A stretch of 39,266 bases of DNA from Opitutus sp. (GTDB lineage: Bacteria; Verrucomicrobiota; Verrucomicrobiae; Opitutales; Opitutaceae): the NCBI GenBank assembly GCA_009695065.1, contig SIBR01000037.1, forward strand, positions 1-39,266, in the 5' to 3' direction. The translations under genes were made by a program, and so were the position numbers. Below the pieces are notes generated by a model, which was not told the origin of the DNA, ran no database searches, and worked only from the letters and a program-made list of their open reading frames with translations. Below are positions 9,234 through 17,089 of this stretch, piece by piece (position 1 is the first letter of the stretch; the number at the start of each line of letters is the position of its first letter).

Positions 9234-10106
9234 ATGCCTTCGTTTTTCGACGCGCACAATCATCTGCAAGACGCATGGCTCGTTCCCTCTCGGGCCCGGG
9301 TATGGGGCGATCTCGCCCGCGTTCCGTTGCGTTGTGCCGTGGTCAACGGCACGGAGGAAAAAGATTGGCTGGAAGTCGCCCGCCTCGGGGTCGGCTGTCG
9401 CGCCGCCGCCGAACACGACCCCTTGCACTTCACCCTGATCGCAAGCTACGGCCTGCATCCCTGGCACGTGGGCAACCGTACACCACAGTGGCGCGAGCGT
9501 CTGCGTTCCCACCTGGAAGCCGATCCGCATGCCGGTGTCGGCGAAATCGGGCTCGACCGCTGGATGCTCGATCGGGCCCGCCCCGACGATTCGCGGCTGG
9601 CGGGCCTGCGGCGCGCGCCGATGGACGAACAACTCGAAGCGTTCACCTGGCAATTCGCCCTCGCGACCTCGCTCAACCGACCCGCGACCGTCCACTGCCT
9701 TGACGCTTGGGGAACCCTGGCCGGAGCGTTGCGTGAAACTCCGGCCCCGACCCGCGGCTTCCTCCTCCACGCCTACGGCGGCTCCGCGGCGCTGGCGCGT
9801 GAATTTGCAGCGCGCGGTGCTTATTTTTCTTTCAACGGTTCGTTTCTCGGCGAACGCCAAAACGCGAAACGCGAGGCGTTCAAGCTCCTGCCGGCCGATC
9901 GCATCCTCGTCGAAACCGACGCCCCGGCGATGCCGCTCCCGGCCAATCGGCGGACGCACGAATTGCCCGATACCGCTGACGGAAACACCGTCAACCATCC
10001 CGCCAATATCGGCGCCGCCTACTCCGGGCTGGCCGAAATCCGCGGCGTTTCCGTCGACGCGTTGGCCGCCCAAGTCGAACGCAATTTCGCGGCGCTATTT
10101 TTGTAG
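9234..10106 (+). CDS. TatD-family metal-dependent hydrolase
   Basis: A protein of about 290 residues with the amidohydrolase TIM-barrel motifs of TatD nucleases: the N-terminal HxH metal site (FFDAHNHLQD), SYGLHPWHV, GEIGLDRWM with the bridging glutamate, and the C-terminal LVETDAPAMPLP. TatD enzymes are Mg-dependent 3'-5' exonucleases/deoxyribonucleases. The gene starts 31 bases after sufE, so the two may be co-transcribed. The start at 9234 places the HxH motif at residues 8-10, as in relatives. The exact subfamily (TatD, YcfH or YjjV) cannot be decided here. Confidence 0.88.
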   Translation: MPSFFDAHNHLQDAWLVPSRARVWGDLARVPLRCAVVNGTEEKDWLEVARLGVGCRAAAEHDPLHFTLIASYGLHPWHVGNRTPQWRERLRSHLEADPHAGVGEIGLDRWMLDRARPDDSRLAGLRRAPMDEQLEAFTWQFALATSLNRPATVHCLDAWGTLAGALRETPAPTRGFLLHAYGGSAALAREFAARGAYFSFNGSFLGERQNAKREAFKLLPADRILVETDAPAMPLPANRRTHELPDTADGNTVNHPANIGAAYSGLAEIRGVSVDALAAQVERNFAALFL

Positions 10107-10152
10107 CAAGCCTCACACCCACCGCGACACCTCCGGCAATCGCGAACCCGGC

Positions 10153-10944
10153 TCATCGCTTCCCGGCCGCGATCAGGCGAACCACCTCGCCCGCCGCCGC
10201 CAGGCCGAACACGCCCGTCACAAACACGCCCGTGCCAAATCCCGTCGCACAATCGAGCCGCAGGTTCGAATCCGGCTCCGGTTCCGCCGCGCACGTGCCG
10301 TCCGTCCACGGGAAAACAGGATGCTCGTTCGACCACACGCAACGAACGCCGAAGTGCATTGTTCCCCGCTGCTTTCCAGCCTCAAAACCGTGCTCCCGGC
10401 GCAGAGTTTTGCGCACCAGCCGCAACAGGCTGTCGCCGGTCGCCTCGCCGAGGTCACCCGCGCGAATCAGCGTCGGGTCGCTCTTTCCGCCCGCTCCGCC
10501 GACCGTCAGGACCGGCCGCGCCCGGCCGACACATTCCGCGATGAGCAACGCCTTGTTCGGCACACCATCGATCGCATCGATCACGTGGTCATACTCCGGT
10601 GCGAGCAGGCGTGAAGCCGAAGCGCGCGTGAAAAATTCCGTTGCCGCCTCGACCCGGCAAGCCGGGTTGATAGCCCCCACCCGCTCGGCCATGACCGCAA
10701 CTTTCGGCCGCCCGATCTGACCTTCGATCGCGGGGAGCTGCCGGTTCACGTTGGTCAGGCAAACATCGTCGAGATCGACCAAAGTCAAAGCGCCCACCCC
10801 GCTGCGCGCGAGGCCTTCGACCGCCCACGACCCGACGCCACCGACGCCCACCACGCAGACATGGGCGGCCTTGAGCCGGCTGAGGGCGGCCCGCCCCAGC
10901 AGCCGCCCCAGGGCGCCAAAACGTTGATCGTAGTCGTCAGTCAT
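10153..10944 (-). CDS. tcdA: tRNA threonylcarbamoyladenosine dehydratase (TcdA/CsdL, ThiF-E1 family)
   Basis: A protein of 263 residues. The N-terminus has the YDQRFGALGRLLG lead-in typical of TcdA, then the ATP-binding GVGGVGSWAVEGLARSGVG, and DLDDVCLTNVNRQLPA. The C-terminal part has the TcdA-type TGVFVTGVFGLAAAGEVV. In E. coli TcdA uses ATP to cyclise the t6A37 of tRNAs to ct6A and interacts with the sulfur acceptor CsdE. It is convergent with the TatD-like gene and lies downstream of the glycosyltransferase run on the same strand, 72 bases after the last of those genes. It may be the distal member of that transcript or independent. Confidence 0.9.
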   Translation of the reverse strand: MTDDYDQRFGALGRLLGRAALSRLKAAHVCVVGVGGVGSWAVEGLARSGVGALTLVDLDDVCLTNVNRQLPAIEGQIGRPKVAVMAERVGAINPACRVEAATEFFTRASASRLLAPEYDHVIDAIDGVPNKALLIAECVGRARPVLTVGGAGGKSDPTLIRAGDLGEATGDSLLRLVRKTLRREHGFEAGKQRGTMHFGVRCVWSNEHPVFPWTDGTCAAEPEPDSNLRLDCATGFGTGVFVTGVFGLAAAGEVVRLIAAGKR

Positions 10945-11016
10945 TGATTCGGGATTGATCTCAATCGGTTCTCGCTCCGCCCGGTTTGCGAGCCGGGGTT
11001 TCGGGTCGAGCAGCCA

Positions 11017-12030
11017 TCAGGTCAGGCCACGCGCCAGTGCCCGCGCCGCTTCCCGCCAGGTCGGCAGCGGTCGCGTCGTCGCTTCCTGCACCAACTTCGC
11101 ATGCCAGGCATCGTCGGTAAGAATTGTCCGACAAGCGTTGGTCCAGGCCGCCAGGTCGTTGAGGGGCAGCGTAACACAACCGCCGATCCCGGCATTTTCC
11201 CGCAGCACCGGCAGGTCGCTGCACAGGCAGGGCACACCCATCCACAGCGACTCAAGCAGCGGCAACCCGCACCCTTCGGCAATCGTCGGGAAAACTCCCG
11301 CCCGCGTCGTGGCGTAGAGTTGCGCAACTTCGGCGTCGCCGGCCGCTTCGTGAAAATGCAGCCCTGAAAATATCCGCCGCAGGGCTCTGATCCGGGCCAC
11401 GATCGGCGCGCCAAAATGCGGATTCACCCGCCCGACCAGATGAAGCTCAAACTCGAGGCCCTCGCGCCACAACGCTTCCACGACATCCAACAAAAACATC
11501 TGGTTTTTCCGCGGTTCGAGAATGCCGAGAGAAAGCAGCCCGCGCCCGGTTGCCGCCGGGCGGGTCACCACCCGCGGACTGGCGTTGAAATCCGCGCCGA
11601 GTGGCAGCACGTCGACGGGCGGCAGCTTCTCCGTTCCCTGCCAGCGCCAAAACTCCACCAACTCCCGTCGGCTCGCCTCCGAATCCGCCCAGACGCGGTC
11701 GAAACGCGACAGCATCTTCATGTAGCCCGGATGCCGCGCGACACTGTGCGGCCATGTGATCTGCGGATGCTTGAGCGGGATCGCATCGTGAAAGATCGCT
11801 GCCATCCGGCAGGGACGCTGATCCAGAAAGCCATCGAAGTCCGGCCGCTCCTCCGGCGAAAAAATCTCTCCGGTCAGAAACCAGTCTGCGCCTCCCGCAA
11901 GACGATTCCACGCAGGCCAGCGAACCGAAGTGGCCGCCGCACCCAATTCTTCGGCCAGCCGCCCACTCACGCGCATCAACCCCGAGCGGTGGCCCGCCCC
12001 ACCCGCCTTGGTGATGTCGAAGAAGATCAT
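11017..12030 (-). CDS. GT4-family glycosyltransferase
   Basis: A protein of 337 residues with a GT-B fold and a GT4 signature. The N-terminus MIFFDITKAGGAGHRSGLMR resembles the acceptor-binding start of mannosyl/GT4 enzymes. LLSLGILEPRKNQMFLLD is the donor-domain entry, and PTIAEGCGLPLLESLWMG carries the E-x7-E type motif that binds the sugar nucleotide. No signal or membrane segment is present, so it acts in the cytoplasm or at the inner membrane face. The start overlaps the upstream glycosyltransferase stop by ATGA (12027-12030), showing co-translation. Donor and acceptor are unknown. Confidence 0.85.
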   Translation of the reverse strand: MIFFDITKAGGAGHRSGLMRVSGRLAEELGAAATSVRWPAWNRLAGGADWFLTGEIFSPEERPDFDGFLDQRPCRMAAIFHDAIPLKHPQITWPHSVARHPGYMKMLSRFDRVWADSEASRRELVEFWRWQGTEKLPPVDVLPLGADFNASPRVVTRPAATGRGLLSLGILEPRKNQMFLLDVVEALWREGLEFELHLVGRVNPHFGAPIVARIRALRRIFSGLHFHEAAGDAEVAQLYATTRAGVFPTIAEGCGLPLLESLWMGVPCLCSDLPVLRENAGIGGCVTLPLNDLAAWTNACRTILTDDAWHAKLVQEATTRPLPTWREAARALARGLT

Positions 12031-13301
12031 GAATTCGCGGCCACCACCGGAGTGGAGCGGTCGGGTGGCCCGACCAGAGAAACTGGTTTATCTTCGGCGA
12101 TGACTCGCAGAAAATGCGCGAGCAGCCGCTCGGCATTCGCATGTGCGTTGAAATTCGCCTCCACCCAGCGCCGTGCCGCGCCGCGTACCTGCTCAGCCAG
12201 CAAGTCGTCGGTCGCCAGCCGCCGCAGGGCCGTGACCCACTGGTCAGACGAATCCACGTCGGCCACCCAACCGGTGACCCCGTGCGTTACCGCCTCGGTC
12301 GTTGCCGCCACGGGCGACGTCACCACCAGCACCCCGGCCGCCATCGCCTCGGGAATCACGTTGGGCAGTCCGTCGCGATCGCCACTCGGCGCCACAATCC
12401 CGGTGTGCAACAAAACGTCCGCCCACTCGAGTTGCAGCCAGACTTCGTGTTGGGGCAGATGCCCGGTGAAAGTCACGCTTGCGGCGATCCCGAGCCGCCC
12501 GGCGAGCTTTTCCAAATCGGCCCGCAGTGGACCGTCGCCGACGATCCGCGCGGCAAATGGCACGTCCGCCGCGCGGAGGGCGGCGTAAATCTGAAGCTGG
12601 TGATCGAGGCCTTTCTTTTCCACCAGCCGCGCCACGCTGACCAGTTGAAGCGGAACCCGCGGGGTGCGCAGGCGCTTCAGCGCGGGCAGGCGGTCGAGGC
12701 CGCGGCGTATGCAACAGATCTTAGCCGCCGCGATACCACGCTCCATCAGGGCCCGCCGGCCCATCTCCGTCGAAGTGTGAATAAACGCGGCATGCTCGAG
12801 CTTGTCCCGGAGCCACCAATCCCCCCCGTGCTCGTAGATATCGTAGGCATGCGCCGCGGCACTGTAGCGGTGACCGTCGACCCGCCAGAGGAGCCAGGCC
12901 GCGGTCGCCGGGGCGCCGCCCCAGGCCGCATGAATCAGGGCGGGCGGGTGCTTCCGAAACGCGCCCAACTCGGCACATGCAAATCCGGCCCCGAGCATGT
13001 TTTCCCAAAAATTCAGCCACGACGGCGCCCGCCGCTGAGCCAGGCCCCTCAAGAGCTGGCGCAATACCTCCGGGCGGCGCCACGATTCGCAGGGGATCAG
13101 CCAGAACAGGGTCAGCAGCCGCCATTTATTAAACCGCTTGACCGGCAGTCCTCGAAACGTTCCACCGCCGCCCCAAAGCGAATACAACCGCATCCGCACC
13201 CCGTGCGACCGCATCGCGATGATTTCACGCTGCAGGAAAGTCTCCGTGTTTTTCGGAAACGTCGTGAACAGATAGGCAATGGTGGGCGCAGGATCGGCCA
13301 A
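12027..13301 (-). CDS. GT4-family glycosyltransferase
   Basis: A protein of 424 residues. IAYLFTTFPKNTETFLQREI at the N-terminus is typical of the colanic-acid/exopolysaccharide branch of GT4 enzymes. LQLVSVARLVEKKGLDHQLQ opens the donor domain, and SGDRDGLPNVIPEAMAAG is the E-x7-E sugar-nucleotide site. No membrane segment is evident apart from moderately hydrophobic patches near residues 80-90. It sits between the GT28 gene (75-base gap) and the next GT4 gene (ATGA overlap), so the three glycosyltransferases probably add successive sugars to one acceptor. Substrates are not readable from the sequence. Confidence 0.87.
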   Translation of the reverse strand: MADPAPTIAYLFTTFPKNTETFLQREIIAMRSHGVRMRLYSLWGGGGTFRGLPVKRFNKWRLLTLFWLIPCESWRRPEVLRQLLRGLAQRRAPSWLNFWENMLGAGFACAELGAFRKHPPALIHAAWGGAPATAAWLLWRVDGHRYSAAAHAYDIYEHGGDWWLRDKLEHAAFIHTSTEMGRRALMERGIAAAKICCIRRGLDRLPALKRLRTPRVPLQLVSVARLVEKKGLDHQLQIYAALRAADVPFAARIVGDGPLRADLEKLAGRLGIAASVTFTGHLPQHEVWLQLEWADVLLHTGIVAPSGDRDGLPNVIPEAMAAGVLVVTSPVAATTEAVTHGVTGWVADVDSSDQWVTALRRLATDDLLAEQVRGAARRWVEANFNAHANAERLLAHFLRVIAEDKPVSLVGPPDRSTPVVAANS

Positions 13302-13376
13302 GATGAGGAGAGGCTAGCGCGCCGGCCGCAACGCGGCCAAGCCGATTGCGGTCCGACCACGAAAATGTCCGTGCGG

Positions 13377-14603
13377 CTAATTTCGGGCCGAAACTCCAGC
13401 CCCGTGCGCCGGCGGAAACGGCCGGCGCCTGAGCTGTGCTCCGGCAACTTCGTTGCCGAGGCCAATGAGCTCGTCGATCAGCAGGGTCGGATCTTCCTCG
13501 TAACGCAGCTTGAGAAAGTTTTCACGCACCCGGGCATACGCCTCCGGCCGAGTCAACCAGGCACCGATGAGGCGCTGAAAGTCGGCCGGATTCTCGATTT
13601 TCTCGGAGCCGCCGCCGTTACGGAAAAATTTCCACGTGAGCTGTTCCTGCGGCATGATGCCACCGAACGCGTTAAAGACGATGGGGCACCGAAAATGCAG
13701 CGCCTTCGCACAAGTCGTCGTGCCCCCGCGCGTCACGATCGTATCGCTGGCCTGCAGGTAGAGATGCACGATGTCCGAGTAGCCCTCGATGTGGCAGGTG
13801 AATGCCGGATGCGTCGCCCGCCAGTGCACCAGCTCGTTGTAGGTCTGCTTGTTCTTTCCGCAGATGACGATCGCCTGCACCCGGTCCGCATGCGGCAGCA
13901 GCACATTCAACAGTTCCAAATGATTGTTCGCCCCGTTGGTGCCGGTGGCGAGAAAGACGGTGAAACGGTCGGAATCCAAACCCAGCTGACGGGTGCGAAA
14001 CAGCCGCCTGGCCGCCGCGTCCAGCACTTCGAGTTGGGCGCGCGGCAGCATGAGATAACCGCGCACCCGGGCCCGCGCCGCCGGAATCCCCTTCTTGATC
14101 GCGTAATCGTTGGCGGTCGCCGTCCGCGAAAAATACAAATCGACCGACGGTTCGATCCAATTGCGCGAGTAGCCCCAACCGCCGGAAAATTCGCCGCAGT
14201 AGGTGGCGCACCGGACCTGATCGGCGCCGAGGACCCGGCGGGCCAGCTGGAAATAACCGCGATTGAGACAATCGTGTACGCTGAAAACCAGGTGCGGCCG
14301 ATACTCGTTCAACACGTGGAGATAATAGGCCGCCCCAAACGCCACCTGGCTGCGGTTGAGATAACTTAACAGCTCCACGAAGGCGTAGAAAAGTTTGTGC
14401 ACCCACGGGGCGCTCCGCTGGATTCGATTGTAGAACTTCACGCCCGCCCGATTGATCACCGACGACGATTCCAACATCTGCTCGATGCGAACGTCGACGT
14501 CATGGCGGTAGAGCTGAAAGCACCATTCCGCAAACGCTTCCGCGCGCGCGTCGTGGCCGCCACCGGTGCTGGAAGTGAGAAGGAGAATGCGCAGATTCGA
14601 CAT
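13377..14603 (-). CDS. MGDG-synthase/UgtP-like diacylglycerol glycosyltransferase (GT28)
   Basis: A protein of 408 residues. The N-terminus ILLLTSSTGGGHDARAEAFA is the acceptor-domain signature of the MGDG synthase group (GGGH loop). The middle has LVFSVHDCLNRGYFQLARRV. The C-terminal GT28 donor domain includes TNGANNHLELLN, VICGKNKQTYNEL, SDTIVTRGGTTTCAKAL (nucleotide-sugar site) and GGIMPQEQLTWKFF. Known members move glucose or galactose from UDP-sugar to diacylglycerol at the cytoplasmic face of the membrane, as monotopic proteins. Finding it in a run with a ketoacyl synthase, ACP-dehydratase and reductase favours a lipid acceptor. It starts 3 bases after a possible 52-residue small gene. 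Acceptor and sugar are inferred only from family. Confidence 0.85.
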   Translation of the reverse strand: MSNLRILLLTSSTGGGHDARAEAFAEWCFQLYRHDVDVRIEQMLESSSVINRAGVKFYNRIQRSAPWVHKLFYAFVELLSYLNRSQVAFGAAYYLHVLNEYRPHLVFSVHDCLNRGYFQLARRVLGADQVRCATYCGEFSGGWGYSRNWIEPSVDLYFSRTATANDYAIKKGIPAARARVRGYLMLPRAQLEVLDAAARRLFRTRQLGLDSDRFTVFLATGTNGANNHLELLNVLLPHADRVQAIVICGKNKQTYNELVHWRATHPAFTCHIEGYSDIVHLYLQASDTIVTRGGTTTCAKALHFRCPIVFNAFGGIMPQEQLTWKFFRNGGGSEKIENPADFQRLIGAWLTRPEAYARVRENFLKLRYEEDPTLLIDELIGLGNEVAGAQLRRRPFPPAHGAGVSARN

Positions 14604-14606
14604 GCT

Positions 14607-14765
14607 TCAGCGGGAGGGCGAATACATCGGGAAAGGCAAGGCGCGCCAGTCCGCGGGCAATCGGCGCGACCAGCCGACATCCATCGGACGAAGAAAATTC
14701 ATCGAAAATTTGGCGGCGGCCAAGCTGCCGCAGTAGCCTGCCGGGACCCCGGGGACGTCATACAT
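14607..14765 (-). CDS. Possible 52-residue small protein in the lipid/glycosyltransferase run
   Basis: The ATG at 14765 overlaps the last codons of the SDR gene in another frame (the SDR stop is at 14758-14760), and the frame ends at 14607, three bases before the GT28 start at 14603. This snug fit fills the only wide gap in this part of the operon. The predicted product begins MYDVPGVPAGYCGSLAAAKF and ends in a tryptophan-, proline- and arginine-rich tail (GWSRRLPADWRALPFP). An internal ATG at 14702 would give a 31-residue version. No family is recognised. Chance open frames this short are common in GC-rich DNA, so the spacing is the main support. Confidence 0.35.
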   Translation of the reverse strand: MYDVPGVPAGYCGSLAAAKFSMNFLRPMDVGWSRRLPADWRALPFPMYSPSR

Positions 14766-15594
14766 GGAAGTAGGCGGCCTGAATACGACGCTTTAAATCC
14801 AGCGAACCGAAACGCGCGAGAAACGGCGCCAGAATCGCCTGAAAAAATCGTCCCGTGCGGACTGTGCCGCTGCGCCGGGCCCACAGTGCGCGCCGCAGCG
14901 CGACCGCCGCGTGCGGTGGCACCGGCCCCGTCTGCATCATGGCAGCGAAAGCGCTCCAGGCCCGCGTCAGCCGGGCAGGCTCCGTTACCGCGGCGGGCCG
15001 GCGCACGGCACCCTCGAAATCGGTGCGGTAGTCGCCCGGCCGGAAATCAAGGATGACGACACCCGTGCCACGGGTCTCGATCATCAAACTTTCGTTCAGT
15101 GCGCTCAGACCGGATTTCACGACGTTGTAGCCGGCTTGAAACGGGAGCGGAAACTCCGCGGCGAGGGAGGAAATGTTGACCAGCGCACCGTGCCGCCGCG
15201 CCAGCATGCCACGCAGCGCGGCCTGGGAAAGTCGCGCCGGCTGCACGAGCATGGTTTCGATCTGCTCCTGCCAAACGGAGAATTCCGTCGGCACGAACTC
15301 GGCAAATACGCCGAACCCGGCGTTGTTGATCACAATATCGAATCCACCGGCCGCACGGTCAGCTGCCAGAAACGTCTCTTCCGCCCGGCTGCCCGCTCCC
15401 AAATCCAGCGCCACGGCAGTGAAGTGCGTCGCGCAACGGGCCGCGAGATCATCCAGCCGGGCCGGGTCGCGCGAGGTGCCCCAGACGCGCACCCCCTCGC
15501 CGAGCAACATTTCGGCAAACGCCCGGCCGAGTCCCGTGCTCGCCCCGGTGATGAACGCGGTGCGGTAGATTTCGGCAAGGGCTGGCTTGGTCAT
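14758..15594 (-). CDS. Short-chain dehydrogenase/reductase (possible ketoacyl reductase)
   Basis: A protein of 278 residues with a classical SDR layout: the Rossmann entry TGASTGLGRAFAEML (TGxxxGxG, residues about 17-24), INNAGFG (89-95), the catalytic serine pair in VNISSLAAEF (142-143) and the YxxxK motif in AGYNVVKSG (Tyr156, Lys160). It is an NAD(P)H-dependent oxidoreductase. Its position between the ketoacyl synthase and a lipid glycosyltransferase suggests reduction of a beta-ketoacyl or other acyl-derived intermediate, but an SDR alone does not fix the substrate. The ATG at 15594 is chosen because it places the cofactor loop at the usual distance; the gene begins 41 bases after the synthase stop. 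The C-terminal 60 residues are basic and hydrophobic and may associate with the membrane. Confidence 0.87.
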   Translation of the reverse strand: MTKPALAEIYRTAFITGASTGLGRAFAEMLLGEGVRVWGTSRDPARLDDLAARCATHFTAVALDLGAGSRAEETFLAADRAAGGFDIVINNAGFGVFAEFVPTEFSVWQEQIETMLVQPARLSQAALRGMLARRHGALVNISSLAAEFPLPFQAGYNVVKSGLSALNESLMIETRGTGVVILDFRPGDYRTDFEGAVRRPAAVTEPARLTRAWSAFAAMMQTGPVPPHAAVALRRALWARRSGTVRTGRFFQAILAPFLARFGSLDLKRRIQAAYFHV

Positions 15595-15634
15595 GGTAAC
15601 GGCGTCATCCGGTCGGGTTCGACCCGGGGGGAAT

Positions 15635-16909
15635 TCAACCCGCGTCACCCGACGACCGCTTGAGTATGATCGCCACGTTTGCCCCGCCAAACCCGCTGCT
15701 GTTTTTCACGACCAGATTCGGCGCGGTGTTTTCCGTCGCTCGCAGGATGTTGAGACCGGCACACTCGGGCTCGATCTGCGAAAGGTGCGCATTGCCGGGC
15801 GTGAAACCCTCGCGCATCGCGAGCGCGCAAAACCCGGTTTCCATCACGCCGGCAAGGGAGAGACCGTGGCCGGTCAGCGCCTTCGTGCTGCTCACCGCCG
15901 GGCGCCGGGCGGCATTCGGAAATACCGCCCGGAGGGCGCGCGCTTCGGACACGTCACCGATTAAGGTCGAGGTCGCATGAGCGTTCACATAATCGATTTC
16001 TTCCGGTGCCACGCGACTTGAACAGAGCGCGCGGGTCATCGCGGCAGCCGATCCACTGCCTTCGGGATGAGAGATGGCAACATTGTAGCCATCGGACGCC
16101 TGCCCCCAACCGAGAACTTCGGCGTAGGGCAGCACACCCCGACGCGCAACCTCGTCCTCACTTTCGAGGACTATCACCGCTCCCCCACCCGTGCCGACGA
16201 AACCGTCGCGAGCCGCATCGAACGGCCGCGAGGCGAGGCTGGGGTCGGTCTGGAGCGAAAGCGTGCGCATGCCGGCGAACGGCATGATCGCGTCAGCGTT
16301 GCCGTCCTCGCCTCCCACGACAAACATCCGCTTTTGCCGGCCGAGTGAAATGTCGTCGAACGCGTAGCCCAGGGCGTGGGCCGAGGAGGCGCAGGCCGAC
16401 GAAAAACCGCAGGAGGCGCCCAGAATTTTGAAGGCGGCCACCAGATTGAAGTTAAGCGTCCCGACAATCGAGGCGACGATGCCCAGCGGCGAACAGCGCA
16501 TCACCCCGAATTTCTTCAACCGCTCGTGATGAAAATGCGTGAGGAAGGGCGATCCGCCCGAGGCCGCGTAGAGCCCCGTGCCGGGGTTGGAGACGTCGGC
16601 CTCCGCGAGGCGCGCATCGGCGATTGCCTGCAGCATCGCACAATGCACAAACAATCCATTCGGCGCCATCGATCGGAGCAATTCGCGCTTGATCGTATAA
16701 CGCGGGGGAAACGTCCAGTCCTCCGGATCGGGCGAGTCAGTCGTGAAGCCCTTGATCGTGCCCACAACTTTGCACGGGATATCCGATTTTTGGAACGGCG
16801 GATACAATTCGAAGCCGTGACGGAGGTCGCGAAGGTTGCCGCCCACGGTGGCCGCGTCGTTGCCGATACTGGTCACAAAACCAAGGCCGGTGATGAAAAC
16901 TCTGGGCAT
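15635..16909 (-). CDS. Beta-ketoacyl-ACP synthase (FabF/KAS II-like)
   Basis: A protein of 424 residues of the thiolase fold, matching FabF length. MPRVFITGLGFVTSIGNDAA is the usual start. The condensing-enzyme triad is present: Cys173 in GFSSACASSAHALG, His311 in YVNAHATST, and His348 with Lys343 in STKALTGHGLS. It should condense malonyl-ACP with an acyl primer. The active-site surroundings differ from housekeeping FabF (SSACASSAH rather than the common TACATGTHA form), which fits a specialised synthase. The ATG at 16909 is chosen from the family N-terminus; 180 bases separate it from the ACP-dehydratase stop. Its neighbours provide ACP, dehydratase and reductase functions, together close to a minimal chain-building set. 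Confidence 0.9.
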   Translation of the reverse strand: MPRVFITGLGFVTSIGNDAATVGGNLRDLRHGFELYPPFQKSDIPCKVVGTIKGFTTDSPDPEDWTFPPRYTIKRELLRSMAPNGLFVHCAMLQAIADARLAEADVSNPGTGLYAASGGSPFLTHFHHERLKKFGVMRCSPLGIVASIVGTLNFNLVAAFKILGASCGFSSACASSAHALGYAFDDISLGRQKRMFVVGGEDGNADAIMPFAGMRTLSLQTDPSLASRPFDAARDGFVGTGGGAVIVLESEDEVARRGVLPYAEVLGWGQASDGYNVAISHPEGSGSAAAMTRALCSSRVAPEEIDYVNAHATSTLIGDVSEARALRAVFPNAARRPAVSSTKALTGHGLSLAGVMETGFCALAMREGFTPGNAHLSQIEPECAGLNILRATENTAPNLVVKNSSGFGGANVAIILKRSSGDAG

Positions 16910-17089
16910 GCGTAAAGGTGGGTGAACGGTCCGGACGCAACGGCGTCCTTTCCAAGGAATGAGTGAAGGTGCTTCCGCGACAACGGTCAACGCGGTAGGA
17001 ACCGGCCGAAAGGCCGACGGCCGGAAATATCGGCTGCGCAGGTTTCCAAACCCCGGGTGCAGCTGCCGCGAAAACGAAAGGGGCGAACC
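16910..17089. other. 180-base gap inside the acyl-chain run
   Basis: The FabF frame stays open through part of the gap, but no conserved start lies there. On the plus strand, CGGCC (17003-17007), a GAAA loop and GGCCG (17012-17016) form a small hairpin with a stable tetraloop. It has no T-run on either strand, so it is not a standard terminator. It could stabilise or process the transcript, or mean nothing. Confidence 0.3.

Noticed and set aside
12114..14369. Plus-strand open frame of 751 codons opposite the glycosyltransferases
   Set aside because: The translation is arginine/proline-rich without domains, and both real glycosyltransferase frames are on the other strand with full motifs.
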